From: Cyanobacteria bacterium NC_groundwater_1444_Ag_S-0.65um_54_12
GTDB lineage: Bacteria; Cyanobacteriota; Sericytochromatia; S15B-MN24; VGJW01
Direction of reading: 5' to 3'
Assembly: GCA_016267585.1 (NCBI GenBank)
Contig: JACQUT010000140.1
Coordinates: forward strand, 1-7,796
DNA length: 7,796 nt
Shown here: positions 1 to 6,986 of the stretch, in pieces
Layout of the letters: the number at the start of each line of letters is the position of its first letter
Numbering within the stretch: position 1 is the first letter of the stretch
The notes under the pieces: generated by a model
The model's database searches: none
Seen by the model: only the letters and a program-made list of their open reading frames with translations
What the model was told of the DNA's origin: nothing
Position numbers and translations under genes: made by a program

Positions 1-78
1 GATACTGGGTTCCCGGACGTGCTTGCCCGGCTGGGAAAGAGCAAGAAAGCAACCCTGGTGAGCAGTAACATGAATTGA
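1..78 (+). CDS. possible C-terminal tail of an upstream gene (partial)
   Basis: Read from base 1, this frame is open for 25 codons and stops at TGA 76-78. The peptide begins DTGFPDVLARLGKSKK and ends SSNMN. It has the composition of an ordinary soluble protein end, and it would be convergent with the lipoprotein gene that ends at 91. The other two plus frames are also open for about 20 codons, so the assignment is weak. No family is recognisable from so short a piece. Confidence 0.3.
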   Translation, partial: DTGFPDVLARLGKSKKATLVSSNMN

Positions 79-90
79 AACGACAGTAGA

Positions 91-642
91 TTACCGAACA
101 TTCAGTAAAGCATGAGACGACACTGCCCAGTAGGCCGGTCCGCTCTGGACATGACCTGTAAAGATCGGCAATTCCGGCTGCTGCGAAATGAGATCCTGTT
201 GCTTGGCTAGTTTTTGCAGGTCGTAATAACCTTTGTAATAATAGCTACTCAACCAGCTCAAAGGCGCATAGGCTAGTACCACTAGCGTAAAGGTAGAGGG
301 GCGACCGTCGTTATAATACAGGTCGGAAATCAAGTAAGCGATGCCCAGAGCACCGGAAACCAGGGTCTGAATGACCGCTCTGGGAACATCGAGCTCGCGC
401 GAGATTTCTAAAGTGTAGGGTTTGCTATCCGAGGGTTCGACCTTGACACTGAAGCGGTCGGGATAGGCATACGCTGAACTTACCTGGTATTCTACTTGAC
501 CACGCCCTTTGGGTTCACCGTTCACCGATACGCGCGCGTTTTCCGATCCGGGGTCCAGCTTTATATAAAAAGGACAACCAGTCAACATGACAATCAAGCC
601 GAGCGTAGCAACGCTGCAGGTGAGTCGTTTGAGCGTGAACAT
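91..642 (-). CDS. small lipoprotein of unknown function
   Basis: Predicted 183-residue exported lipoprotein. The N-terminus has two basic residues (K5, R6), a hydrophobic stretch and a lipobox L20-T-G-C23, so C23 would be lipidated after signal peptidase II cleavage. Residues after the lipobox (KLDPGSENARVSVNGEPKG) resemble the short beta-strand pattern of PEGA-like surface domains. Two further hydrophobic stretches follow, near residues 90-110 and 118-135, so the protein may be membrane-embedded beyond its lipid anchor. ATG 642 is chosen over the longer TTG 651. AAAGGA at 658-653 lies 9 nt from the ATG but abuts the TTG, leaving no ribosome spacing. The gene starts 5 nt after the stop of the phospholipase D-like gene, so the two are very likely co-transcribed. 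The family is not recognised, and a role at the cell envelope is inferred from the lipobox only. Confidence 0.8.
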   Translation of the reverse strand: MFTLKRLTCSVATLGLIVMLTGCPFYIKLDPGSENARVSVNGEPKGRGQVEYQVSSAYAYPDRFSVKVEPSDSKPYTLEISRELDVPRAVIQTLVSGALGIAYLISDLYYNDGRPSTFTLVVLAYAPLSWLSSYYYKGYYDLQKLAKQQDLISQQPELPIFTGHVQSGPAYWAVSSHALLNVR

Positions 643-647
643 GATTG

Positions 648-1985
648 TCAATCCTTTCTGCGGATGCTAAAAGTGCCAGATTCTACCATGCCCGGAGCGC
701 TGGGCGATCGCTCCTCTCTGGCTTTTTCTGCCGCCAGCGCGGTGGCCTTGACGCGCTGGTACTCCGCCAGGTACTTCTTGACTAGTCGCGGAGCGTTGCG
801 GATGATGACCAGATTTTCGTCGTTAGAATTGTCGGCCGCCTTGCTGAAGTTGAAACTGCCGGTTATCAGCGTGGTGTCATCGATTATGATGACCTTGTGG
901 TGCATGTACTGGGGATTGCCGTCCATGTGAACATCCAATCCGGCGGCTTTCAGCTCCGGATAACGGCTGCTGTCAGAATTGGCGCCGCGCCGCTCGAATA
1001 TGCCTTCCACCAGTTTACGGTCTCTCGCCTGATCCAGCATGGCTTGGCCCAGGGTCTTGTCAGTGAAGGCAAAAGCCATGAACTTCACGCTTTTCTTGGC
1101 CTTTCTGACTTCTTGGGCCAATCTGACATTCACGTCGTCTTGCGAAAAAAGCGGCTCCACGATCACTTTGCCGATCTTGACTAGAGGATAAGGCTTGATC
1201 CGCGGCTTGTGTGCCCCGAAACGCTGATCGCTGAACATCTGTTCGAATTCGGTTCGGTAGTCTGCCGCTAATCTGGAACTTCGCAGCAAAATGGCGTTGT
1301 TATTTTGTTTGAAGGCCCCATTTTCACTGATGTTGAAAGATCCGGTCCAGACCAGCTTGCGGTTGATCATCAGGAATTTGTGATGCATGAAAGCTTTGTG
1401 TCGATCGGGCACGATGGGAATTCCGGCTGCCAGCAGTTTTTTGATGGGTTCCGTCACCTGGGAAGGTTCCTGGCGATCGTAATAATAATCAGTATCGGTC
1501 ACCAGGCGAACTGCTACGTTCCGGTCTTGCTTGGCACGCAACAGGGCATTCGTCACCGTCGGCTCTTCGATCTCGAATAGCGCGCCATCGATGGCGCCAC
1601 CCGGACCCACCGCATCGATGAGAGCTACCAGTTGCTTTTCCGGGTTGCAGGGATCTTTGCGGGAGATGGCCTCGTTGGCTTCGTTGCTCAGCTGGTAGTT
1701 GTTGCTGAACCACGCTGCCAGGCCCGGCTCCAGAGCATTGCCGCATAACCCTCCCCGCCGGTTCCCATCCAGGCCCGGCACCGGAGCGTTGTCAGATGAT
1801 GATCGGGGTGGCTCGTTGCGCTGTCCCGAGCGGGTGAGGCGATCGCGTGCCAATGACGCTGGTTGTCGTCTGGCATGGGTGTCAGGTTTGGTGGCCGGGG
1901 ACGGCTGGCGCCGTGCCAGTGCGCGGTGGCGTTTGGGCTGTCCGGCAGCAACCTGGTATTGCCTTTCGCTGGTCTTCTCGCCCAT
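648..1985 (-). CDS. phospholipase D-superfamily protein (two HKD motifs)
   Basis: 445 residues. Two HKD modules are visible: H201-x-K203-x4-N208 followed by WTGSFN, and H362-x-K364-x4-D369 followed by ITGSFNFS. This is the bilobed fold of the PLD superfamily, which cleaves or transfers phosphodiester bonds in lipids or nucleic acids through a phosphohistidine. The first motif has Asn where the family usually has Asp. The substrate cannot be read from sequence; relatives include phospholipases, cardiolipin synthases and nucleases. The first 80 or so residues are Arg/Pro/Ser-rich, look disordered and contain no signal peptide. The start is supported by GAGAGGAG about 6 nt upstream of ATG 1985. 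The C-terminal 30 residues (KAREERSPSAPG region) are charged and probably a tail. It is followed within 5 nt by the lipoprotein gene, which suggests a joint, possibly envelope-related, role. Confidence 0.85.
   Translation of the reverse strand: MGEKTSERQYQVAAGQPKRHRALARRQPSPATKPDTHARRQPASLARDRLTRSGQRNEPPRSSSDNAPVPGLDGNRRGGLCGNALEPGLAAWFSNNYQLSNEANEAISRKDPCNPEKQLVALIDAVGPGGAIDGALFEIEEPTVTNALLRAKQDRNVAVRLVTDTDYYYDRQEPSQVTEPIKKLLAAGIPIVPDRHKAFMHHKFLMINRKLVWTGSFNISENGAFKQNNNAILLRSSRLAADYRTEFEQMFSDQRFGAHKPRIKPYPLVKIGKVIVEPLFSQDDVNVRLAQEVRKAKKSVKFMAFAFTDKTLGQAMLDQARDRKLVEGIFERRGANSDSSRYPELKAAGLDVHMDGNPQYMHHKVIIIDDTTLITGSFNFSKAADNSNDENLVIIRNAPRLVKKYLAEYQRVKATALAAEKAREERSPSAPGMVESGTFSIRRKD
704..711. 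repeat. HIP1 octamer GCGATCGC, first of eight
   Basis: Exact HIP1 sites start at 704, 1839, 2361, 2376, 4248, 5302, 6650 and 7746. All lie within coding sequence of both gene blocks. HIP1 is strongly over-represented in many cyanobacterial genomes, and this is the best taxonomic clue in the window. The site at 5302 lies just downstream of element copy 2; none lies inside the palindromic elements. Confidence 0.9.
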
Positions 1986-2222
1986 CGGGAGCTCCTCTCT
2001 CGAGCAAAAGTAGGTCTCTGGAAAGGATTTCCCCGTGGTAGCAAGTAGTCTTGCTCATAACGCATTATTGACAGGTTAAATGTGGAGCGAGCAAACTCTG
2101 GTGCTCTGCTATCAAGGTTTTCGTGACCGGGATTTATGATTGATATTGGTAAAAATCTGGTTTAACGGTGTTAAGATAAACGACATTCAAATTCGCAGCC
2201 AAGAGAAGGTGATGCCGAGCAG
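1986..2222. promoter_or_regulatory. divergent intergenic region between the PLD unit and the hydrogenase operon
   Basis: This 237-bp stretch must carry both divergent promoters and is AT-richer than its flanks, especially 2060-2195. On the plus strand TATGAT at 2135-2140 is a reasonable -10 candidate, but the bases about 17 nt upstream do not match a -35 box. TTGACA at 2068-2073 has no -10 at the right distance. A small inverted repeat at 2162-2174 is listed separately. I find no convincing FNR, CRP or NtcA site. GAGAAGG at 2203-2209 is the probable ribosome-binding site for the gene starting at 2223. I see no small gene or RNA here. Confidence 0.4.
2162..2174. promoter_or_regulatory. inverted repeat TTAAC-GGT-GTTAA, possible operator
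   Basis: A perfect 5-bp inverted repeat with a 3-nt centre lies 48 bp upstream of the first hydrogenase gene and 21 bp downstream of the TATGAT candidate -10. Its size and place suit a regulator site acting on the operon, but no specific regulator is recognised. A 5-bp repeat can arise by chance in AT-rich DNA. Confidence 0.25.
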
Positions 2223-3359
2223 ATGGTAGCTTCAATTTGTCATGCCCGGGAGGTGGCCAAACGGGAACCGACGATCTTGGGGCGTGAAGGTTTGTCTGCC
2301 TTGCTAGATACGTTAAGAGCGAATGGTTATCAGCTTGTCGGCCCGGTGGTGCGCGCTGGGGCGATCGCCTACGAGGCGATCGCCGGCCTGGATGATTTGC
2401 CGGCAGGTTGGTCTGATAGTCAGGAACCTGGCCGCTATCGCCTCAGCAGGAATGATAGTCCGGCATTATTTGCTTACACCGTAGGTCCGCAATCTTGGAA
2501 GAAATTTCTACCGGGAGCCGTAACGACGCTCTGGCAAGCCAAGCGTCAACCAGACGGGGGATTTGTAATAGCGGAACCACCAACCGCTGCTGGCAATTAT
2601 GCTTTTATCGGTGTGCGCCCCTGCGAACTGGCGGCAATATCCATCCAAGATCGGGTCTTGCAGGGTGGCGAATATTGTTCCACCGCCTATCTGGCCAGGC
2701 GTCAGAAGAATTTCTTGCTGGCGGTGAATTGCACCAGACCCGGAGGAACTTGTTTTTGCCATTCCTGGGGTACCGGTCCAAAAGCTAGTGCCAATTTCGA
2801 TCTGGTACTGACTGAACTCTTGTCACCTCCCGGGCAGCGGTTCTTGCTGGAGATCGGCAGCGCAACGGGAGCCGAAATCGCAGTGCAGATCCCCCAGCAG
2901 ATCGCCAGTCCGCACGAGCTAGCTGAAAGTGCGCAATTGCTGGAACGCGCTAGCCACCAGATGGGTCGTACACTCGCCACCGCCGGGGTAAAGGAGCTGC
3001 TAGCGCGCAATATCGAACATCCGCACTGGGAAAGCGTGGCAGAGCGCTGTCTTGGCTGTGCTAATTGCACCATGGTCTGTCCTACCTGTTTTTGCACCAC
3101 GCTAAGCGATACGACCAATTTGACTGGCGATCAGGCGGAGCGGGTTGCCAGCTGGGATTCCTGCTTTACCTTGGCCTATTCTTACCTCCATGGCGGAAGC
3201 GTTCGTTCTTCACGCCAGGCACGCTATCGTCAATGGTTGACCCACAAACTCAGCAACTGGTTTGCGCAATTCGGTGAAGCGGGATGCGTAGGCTGCGGCC
3301 GCTGTATCACCTGGTGTCCCGTAGGAATCGATCTTACAGCGGAAGTAGGAGCTTTATAG
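2223..3359 (+). CDS. hydB: NAD(P)-linked [NiFe] hydrogenase, beta (4Fe-4S) subunit
   Basis: 378-residue iron-sulfur subunit of a group 3b-type cytoplasmic hydrogenase (HydB/HyhB-like; also related to AsrA of anaerobic sulfite reductase). It would relay electrons between the flavoprotein and the small subunit. The C-terminal third holds two ferredoxin-like cluster sites: C276-x2-C279-x2-C282-x3-C286, closely followed by C289 and C291, and C355-x2-C358-x2-C361-x3-C365 before PVGID. An extra pair, C177 and C179 in GGTCFCHSW, is also seen. ATG 2223 is the only reasonable start: the nearby ATG at 2212 runs into a stop at once. The protein ends 13 residues after its last Cys, and its TAG (3357-3359) lies inside the left arm of palindromic element copy 1. 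It is the first gene of the operon. Assignment rests on motifs and neighbours. Confidence 0.88.
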   Translation: MVASICHAREVAKREPTILGREGLSALLDTLRANGYQLVGPVVRAGAIAYEAIAGLDDLPAGWSDSQEPGRYRLSRNDSPALFAYTVGPQSWKKFLPGAVTTLWQAKRQPDGGFVIAEPPTAAGNYAFIGVRPCELAAISIQDRVLQGGEYCSTAYLARRQKNFLLAVNCTRPGGTCFCHSWGTGPKASANFDLVLTELLSPPGQRFLLEIGSATGAEIAVQIPQQIASPHELAESAQLLERASHQMGRTLATAGVKELLARNIEHPHWESVAERCLGCANCTMVCPTCFCTTLSDTTNLTGDQAERVASWDSCFTLAYSYLHGGSVRSSRQARYRQWLTHKLSNWFAQFGEAGCVGCGRCITWCPVGIDLTAEVGAL

Positions 3360-3448
3360 CGGTGCTCAATCGACTTTATCAACTCTCCCCTGGCGCTTCG
3401 CGCCAAAGGGATCCCCTTTGTGGATAAAGTCGATTGAGCACCGCTATA
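3355..3448 (+). repeat. palindromic double-hairpin element, copy 1 (intergenic)
   Basis: Perfect 26-bp inverted arms (3355-3380 and 3423-3448) enclose 42 nt that fold into two small hairpins: tggcgc-ttc-gcgcca (3391-3405) and aaaggg-atc-cccttt (3405-3419, sharing one base with the first). This is the most diverged of three copies. The core matches the others in order and structure, with changed but still complementary pairs. The left arm carries the hydB stop codon TAG (3357-3359). The element accounts for most of the 123-nt gap before the next gene, whereas other operon junctions are overlaps or 1-14 nt. No T-run follows the right arm, so it is not a standard intrinsic terminator. In RNA it would still be a very stable hairpin able to affect decay or read-through. 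Its core is in the same phase relative to hydB as copies 2 and 3 are to their genes. Confidence 0.9.
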
Positions 3449-3482
3449 TCTGAATACCAGGTAAAGCCAAGGAGCGAATTCA

Positions 3483-3959
3483 ATGGAAGTACTGGAGCAG
3501 TTACTGGCAAATCATCCTTTCTTGCTCGGGCTAAAGGCCAAGCACCTGAATCTCCTGGCTGGTTGTGCGGCGCGCCAGGAATACGGGCGAGGGGATTTTC
3601 TCTTTCGCGAAGGAACTGAAGCTGATCAGATGTTCCTTTTGCATAGCGGTCGGGTGACCTTGGAGATTCACCAGCCAGGTATCGGAGAAATCCAGCTAGA
3701 GAGCCTACTGCCTGGCGATGTGCTGGGCTGGTCGTGCTTGTTTCCGCCCTATCGCTGGCATGTCGATGCCCGGGCACTAGAGCCCGCGGTAGTGCTGATA
3801 CTTGCCGGTGATTGCCTCAGGCCCAAGCTGGATGCTGACCCGGAACTCGGTTATGCAGTGACCAAGCGGTTATTGAACAAGGTGCACGAACGGCTGGAGC
3901 ACGTTCGCATGCAGCGGCTAGATCTTTATAATGTTCGACCGGGGGAGCGTATCCCATGA
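3483..3959 (+). CDS. stand-alone cyclic-nucleotide-binding-fold protein (Crp/Fnr-type sensor without HTH)
   Basis: 158 residues covering a single cNMP-binding beta-barrel: [20 protein letters not shown] at residues 37-56, then GDVLGW and the barrel end, closing with a helix near 125-145. There is no room for the winged-helix DNA-binding domain of Crp/Fnr regulators, which are usually over 200 residues. The phosphate-binding cassette is atypical: [17 protein letters not shown] replaces the usual G-E-x-A-L with downstream R-[SAT]-A, so cAMP binding by the usual contacts is doubtful. AAGGAG (3469-3474) lies 8 nt before ATG 3483. The stop overlaps the next start (ATGA, 3956-3959), indicating translational coupling to the flavoprotein subunit. 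A regulatory or accessory subunit role in the hydrogenase is inferred from position only. Confidence 0.8.
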   Translation: MEVLEQLLANHPFLLGLKAKHLNLLAGCAARQEYGRGDFLFREGTEADQMFLLHSGRVTLEIHQPGIGEIQLESLLPGDVLGWSCLFPPYRWHVDARALEPAVVLILAGDCLRPKLDADPELGYAVTKRLLNKVHERLEHVRMQRLDLYNVRPGERIP

Positions 3960-4819
3960 AACTCGCAAAATCAGTGCCAGGGGCAGTAACCGAGGCCATG
4001 GTTCCCGAAGTGGTGCGGGTTCGGCAGGTCATTCGGGAAACTGGCGATACCATCACTCTCAATATCGCACCGCCACCGCGCGCGGGTGGCTTTTTGTTCA
4101 AGCCAGGGCAATTCAACATGCTCTATGCTTTTGGCAAGGGTGAAGTTCCGATTTCGATCAGCGGAGATCCGGGACATCCGTCAGAGTTGCTTCATACCGT
4201 TCGTGCCGTCGGGCTAGTTACCAGCGAGCTGACGAAATTGCAGATTGGCGATCGCCTGGGCGTGCGTGGCCCTTATGGCAATGGCTGGCCAATGGAGCGG
4301 GCTAAAGGTAATGACCTGGTGATTGTGGCAGGCGGCCTGGGTCTGGCACCGTTGCGCCCGGTTATCTACCATGTGCTGCGCCAGCGCGGCGAATTTCGCA
4401 GGGTAGCGCTCTACTACGGTGCTCGCACCCCGCAAGACATCCTCTTTTTGCACGAACTGGAACATTGGCGCGGCCGGCTGGACCTCGATCTATCAGTCGA
4501 AGTGACCGTCGATCGCGCCGGCGCTGACTGGTTCGGGCACGTGGGTGTAGTTACTGCGCTCTTGGCTAACGCATACTTGGCAACGGATGGCACAGTCGCT
4601 TTCGTTTGCGGCCCAGAAATCATGATGCGTTTCGCGGTACGCGAACTCGAGCGCTACGGCCTGGCCCGGACGCAAATCTGGCTCTCGCTGGAGCGCAACA
4701 TGAAGTGCGGAGTGGGTTTATGTGGACATTGCCAGTATGGCCCGACTTTTGTCTGTCATGACGGTCCGGTATACCGTCTGGATAGTATTGGCGATCTATT
4801 GTCCAGGCGGGAGATCTAA
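3956..4819 (+). CDS. hydG: NAD(P)-linked [NiFe] hydrogenase, gamma (FAD/[2Fe-2S]) subunit
   Basis: 287-residue flavoprotein of the ferredoxin-NADP reductase superfamily (HydG/HyhG-like, related to PyrK and AsrB). It is the point where NAD(P)H exchanges electrons with the enzyme. Visible in order: FAD-binding barrel with PGQFNMLY (from residue 50) and PISISGDP (from 65); HTVRAVG and GPYGNGWP; the nucleotide-binding loop [12 protein letters not shown] (from 124); and a C-terminal [2Fe-2S] site C251-x4-C256-x2-C259-x7-C267. NAD versus NADP preference cannot be decided by eye. The start at 3956 overlaps the preceding stop by 4 nt. ATG 3998 is a possible shorter start that still keeps the whole fold. 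The next gene begins 14 nt downstream. Confidence 0.92.
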   Translation: MKLAKSVPGAVTEAMVPEVVRVRQVIRETGDTITLNIAPPPRAGGFLFKPGQFNMLYAFGKGEVPISISGDPGHPSELLHTVRAVGLVTSELTKLQIGDRLGVRGPYGNGWPMERAKGNDLVIVAGGLGLAPLRPVIYHVLRQRGEFRRVALYYGARTPQDILFLHELEHWRGRLDLDLSVEVTVDRAGADWFGHVGVVTALLANAYLATDGTVAFVCGPEIMMRFAVRELERYGLARTQIWLSLERNMKCGVGLCGHCQYGPTFVCHDGPVYRLDSIGDLLSRREI

Positions 4820-4833
4820 AGGAAAAAAAGGAA

Positions 4834-5706
4834 ATGGGAAAAAAGCTGGGTCCTAAAATTGCGGTCTGGAAGTTTGCTTCTTGTGATGGTTGTCAACTCA
4901 GTTTGCTGGATTGCGAAGACGAATTGCTGTCGCTGGCAGCTGTGATACGAATTGCTTATTTCCCCGAAGCTACTTCCGCCGAACTGGCGCCGCCTTACGA
5001 TATTTCGTTGGTAGAAGGCTCGATCACAACCGCGCATGACAGCGCGCGAATCCAGCAGGTAAGAGAGAGCTCGCAGCTTTTGGTGGCCATGGGCGCCTGT
5101 GCCACTGCCGGCGGGATTCAAGCTCTGCGCAATTTCAGTCACGTCGAGGAGTTTGCCGCCAAGGTTTATGCTCACCCCGAGTATTTAGAGCACCGCTCAA
5201 TCGATCTCGCCCACTCTCCCCCGGCGCTGCGCGCCGCAGGGGATCCCCTCTGTGGACAAGATCGATTGAGCGGTGCTCCAGGTATATTGAATAGGGCAAC
5301 CGCGATCGCCGAGCATGTGCCGGTGGATTATGAATTACGAGGTTGTCCGATAAACAAGCGACAATTGCTAGAAGTCTTGAACGCTCTGCTAAACGGGCGT
5401 AGGCCAGAAATTCCGACTCATAGCCTTTGCCTGGAATGCAAGCTCCAGGGCGTCAGCTGTGTCATGGTATCACATGGCATTCCGTGTCTCGGCCCCGTTA
5501 CTCAAGCCGGATGCGGCGCGCTCTGTCCGGCTTACCAGCGGGGTTGTTATGGTTGCTTCGGTCCCAGCGAATCGCCCAATACCGCAGCGCTAAGTGAAGC
5601 CCTTTTGCAAATTGGTTGGCAAAGAGCGGATGTGATGCGGGCTTTCCGCTCCTTCAATGCCGCTGCCGCAGCCTTTCGCCAAGCCGGTGAAGCTTATGCC
5701 AGATAA
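4834..5706 (+). CDS. hydD: [NiFe] hydrogenase small subunit (group 3b type) with inserted palindromic element
   Basis: 290 residues. Small subunit that carries Fe-S clusters linking the NiFe site to the HydB/HydG module. Ligands visible: C17-x2-C20 (FASCDGC), C89 (MGACATAGG) and C171 (RGCPINK) for the proximal cluster. The C-terminal Cys-rich part (C199, C202, C209, C218, C227, C231, C238, C241, ending GCYGCFGP) would hold two more 4Fe-4S clusters, typical of group 3. No Tat signal is present, so the enzyme is cytoplasmic. Residues E119-A148 are encoded by palindromic element copy 2 and contain [14 protein letters not shown]. They interrupt the stretch between KVYAHPEYL and [10 protein letters not shown], which is short in relatives. 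Without them the protein would be about 260 residues, the normal length. All Fe-S Cys are intact, so the gene is probably functional. The stop overlaps the large-subunit start by 11 nt. Confidence 0.92.
   Translation: MGKKLGPKIAVWKFASCDGCQLSLLDCEDELLSLAAVIRIAYFPEATSAELAPPYDISLVEGSITTAHDSARIQQVRESSQLLVAMGACATAGGIQALRNFSHVEEFAAKVYAHPEYLEHRSIDLAHSPPALRAAGDPLCGQDRLSGAPGILNRATAIAEHVPVDYELRGCPINKRQLLEVLNALLNGRRPEIPTHSLCLECKLQGVSCVMVSHGIPCLGPVTQAGCGALCPAYQRGCYGCFGPSESPNTAALSEALLQIGWQRADVMRAFRSFNAAAAAFRQAGEAYAR
5188..5278 (+). repeat. palindromic double-hairpin element, copy 2 (inside small-subunit gene)
   Basis: Perfect 20-bp inverted arms (5188-5207 and 5259-5278) enclose a 51-nt core. Inside the arms a short ccac/gtgg pairing (5211-5214 with 5252-5255) surrounds hairpin cggcgc-tgc-gcgccg (5222-5236) and the palindrome aggggatcccct (5238-5249). 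The block 5206-5256 matches copy 3 at 48 of 51 positions. The hydrogenase frame crosses it without a stop and reads E119 to A148. The arm shares the pattern AGCnnnGCTCAATCGA with copy 1, where nnn is ACC here and GGT there. Stops such as TGA 5267-5269 lie only in unused frames. Confidence 0.93.
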
Positions 5707-6985
5707 AACTATCAGCGTCAATTACCTCGCCCGCGTAGAGGGCGAGGGATCGCTAACTATACGTTTCAGCGACGACGGGCGACCCTGCGAAGCACAACTG
5801 GCCATATTCGAGCCACCACGCTTCTTCGAAGCTTTTTTGCGTGGTCGCTCGCAACTGGAATTACCGGACATCACCGCTCGGATCTGCGGTATTTGCCCGG
5901 TGGCCTATCAAATGAGCAGTAGCCAGGCCATCGAAGCTATCGTGGGAAGCGAAGTTACCGGCATGCTGCGCGAGCTTCGGCGCTTGCTATATTACGGCGA
6001 ATGGATCGAAAGTCATGTGCTGCACATTTTCATGCTCCATGCGCCGGATTTCCTGGGTTATCCGGATGCTTTGGCCTTGGCCAAGGATCATCCCGCGCTG
6101 GTCAAACGGGCCCTCCGCTTGAAGAAAATCGGCAATGCCATCATGATCTTGCTGGGCGGTAGGGAGATTCATCCCATAAATCCGCGAGTGGGTGGTTTTT
6201 GGCAAGTACCGACGAAGGGCGAATTACAAAAACTATTGCCTGACTTGCACTGGGGACTGGCTGCCATGCAAGAGAGTTTGAGCTTGCTGGCCGAGCTGCC
6301 TTACCCGAACTTCGAGCGCGACTATGAATTCGTTTCCTTGCGCCATCCCACGGAATATCCCCTACTGGGCGAGCGAATAGTATCTAGCCAGGGGCTGGAC
6401 CTCGCGTTGACCGAGTGGGACGAGTTCTTCGTGGAAGAGCAGGTAGAACGCTCGAATGCATTGCATTCGCTGATCAAAGGTCGCGGATCTTACCTGGTAG
6501 GTCCGCTCAGCCGCTTCAATCTCAACTTCAACAGGCTCGCACCAGCTGCCCAAGAAGCCGCCCGGCTAGTCGGTCTTTCCGTTCCTTGCCGCAATCCTTT
6601 CAAAAGCCTGCTGGTCCGAGCGGTCGAGACGGTGCAAGCGCTAGCGGAGGCGATCGCCATCGTCGAACGCTACGAGCCGCCAGCAGAACCCCAGTTAACG
6701 GTTTCGGCACGCGCTGGAACCGGTGCCGGCTGTACCGAAGCACCGCGTGGCATCCTCTATCACCACTACGCCGTGGATGATGCCGGAATAATTCAGGAAG
6801 CCAAGATCGTGCCTCCTACCGCGCAAAATCTCCGGACCATGGAAGCCGATCTGCTCGAGCTGGCTCCCCAGCTTGCGGAATTGCCCCACCACGAAGCTGT
6901 CAGGCGCGCAGAGCAAGCTATCCGCAATTTCGATCCTTGTATTTCCTGTGCTACGCATCTCTTGCAGCTGCGATTCGAACGCTAG
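5696..6985 (+). CDS. hydA: [NiFe] hydrogenase large (catalytic) subunit, group 3b type
   Basis: 429 residues. Binds the NiFe(CN)2CO site that splits or forms H2. The four Ni ligands are present: C64 and C67 in RICGICP, and C415 and C418 in [15 protein letters not shown] near residue 13 is the usual N-terminal signature. After H421 only eight residues remain (LLQLRFER). A short tail of this kind is the expected substrate of a maturation endopeptidase cutting after the His. ATG 5696 is preferred to the in-frame ATG 5657: it puts the RVEGEG motif at the usual distance from the start and leaves an 11-nt overlap with the small subunit rather than a 50-nt one. HypF begins 1 nt after the stop. Group 3b is inferred from the HydB-HydG-small-large set without diaphorase subunits of the Hox type. 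Confidence 0.92.
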   Translation: MPDKTISVNYLARVEGEGSLTIRFSDDGRPCEAQLAIFEPPRFFEAFLRGRSQLELPDITARICGICPVAYQMSSSQAIEAIVGSEVTGMLRELRRLLYYGEWIESHVLHIFMLHAPDFLGYPDALALAKDHPALVKRALRLKKIGNAIMILLGGREIHPINPRVGGFWQVPTKGELQKLLPDLHWGLAAMQESLSLLAELPYPNFERDYEFVSLRHPTEYPLLGERIVSSQGLDLALTEWDEFFVEEQVERSNALHSLIKGRGSYLVGPLSRFNLNFNRLAPAAQEAARLVGLSVPCRNPFKSLLVRAVETVQALAEAIAIVERYEPPAEPQLTVSARAGTGAGCTEAPRGILYHHYAVDDAGIIQEAKIVPPTAQNLRTMEADLLELAPQLAELPHHEAVRRAEQAIRNFDPCISCATHLLQLRFER

Positions 6986-6986
6986 C

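Noticed and set aside
642..651. TTG 651 as the lipoprotein start
   Set aside because: The AAAGGA ribosome-binding site would abut the TTG, while ATG 642 has ideal spacing and still gives a complete lipoprotein signal.
1688..2065. Minus-strand open frame of 125 codons overlapping the PLD N-terminus
   Set aside because: Its composition is random-like with many Arg, Pro and His residues, it has no recognisable motif, and it overlaps a gene with a good ribosome-binding site. It is a shadow frame.
2068..2140. TTGACA (2068) and TATGAT (2135) as one promoter
   Set aside because: They are more than 60 bp apart. Neither has a partner box at 16-18 bp, so no firm promoter is called.
3355..3448. Copy 1 as a standard rho-independent terminator
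   Set aside because: No T-run follows the right arm, the core has its own two hairpins, and the same structure recurs inside two coding sequences.
3379..3777. Minus-strand open frame opposite the cNMP-fold gene
   Set aside because: It lies antisense to a well-supported gene, runs into the palindromic element and has no recognisable protein features.
5657..6985. ATG 5657 as the large-subunit start
   Set aside because: It would add 13 residues ([13 protein letters not shown]) translated from the end of the small-subunit gene. ATG 5696 gives the usual N-terminus close to RVEGEG and a normal short overlap.
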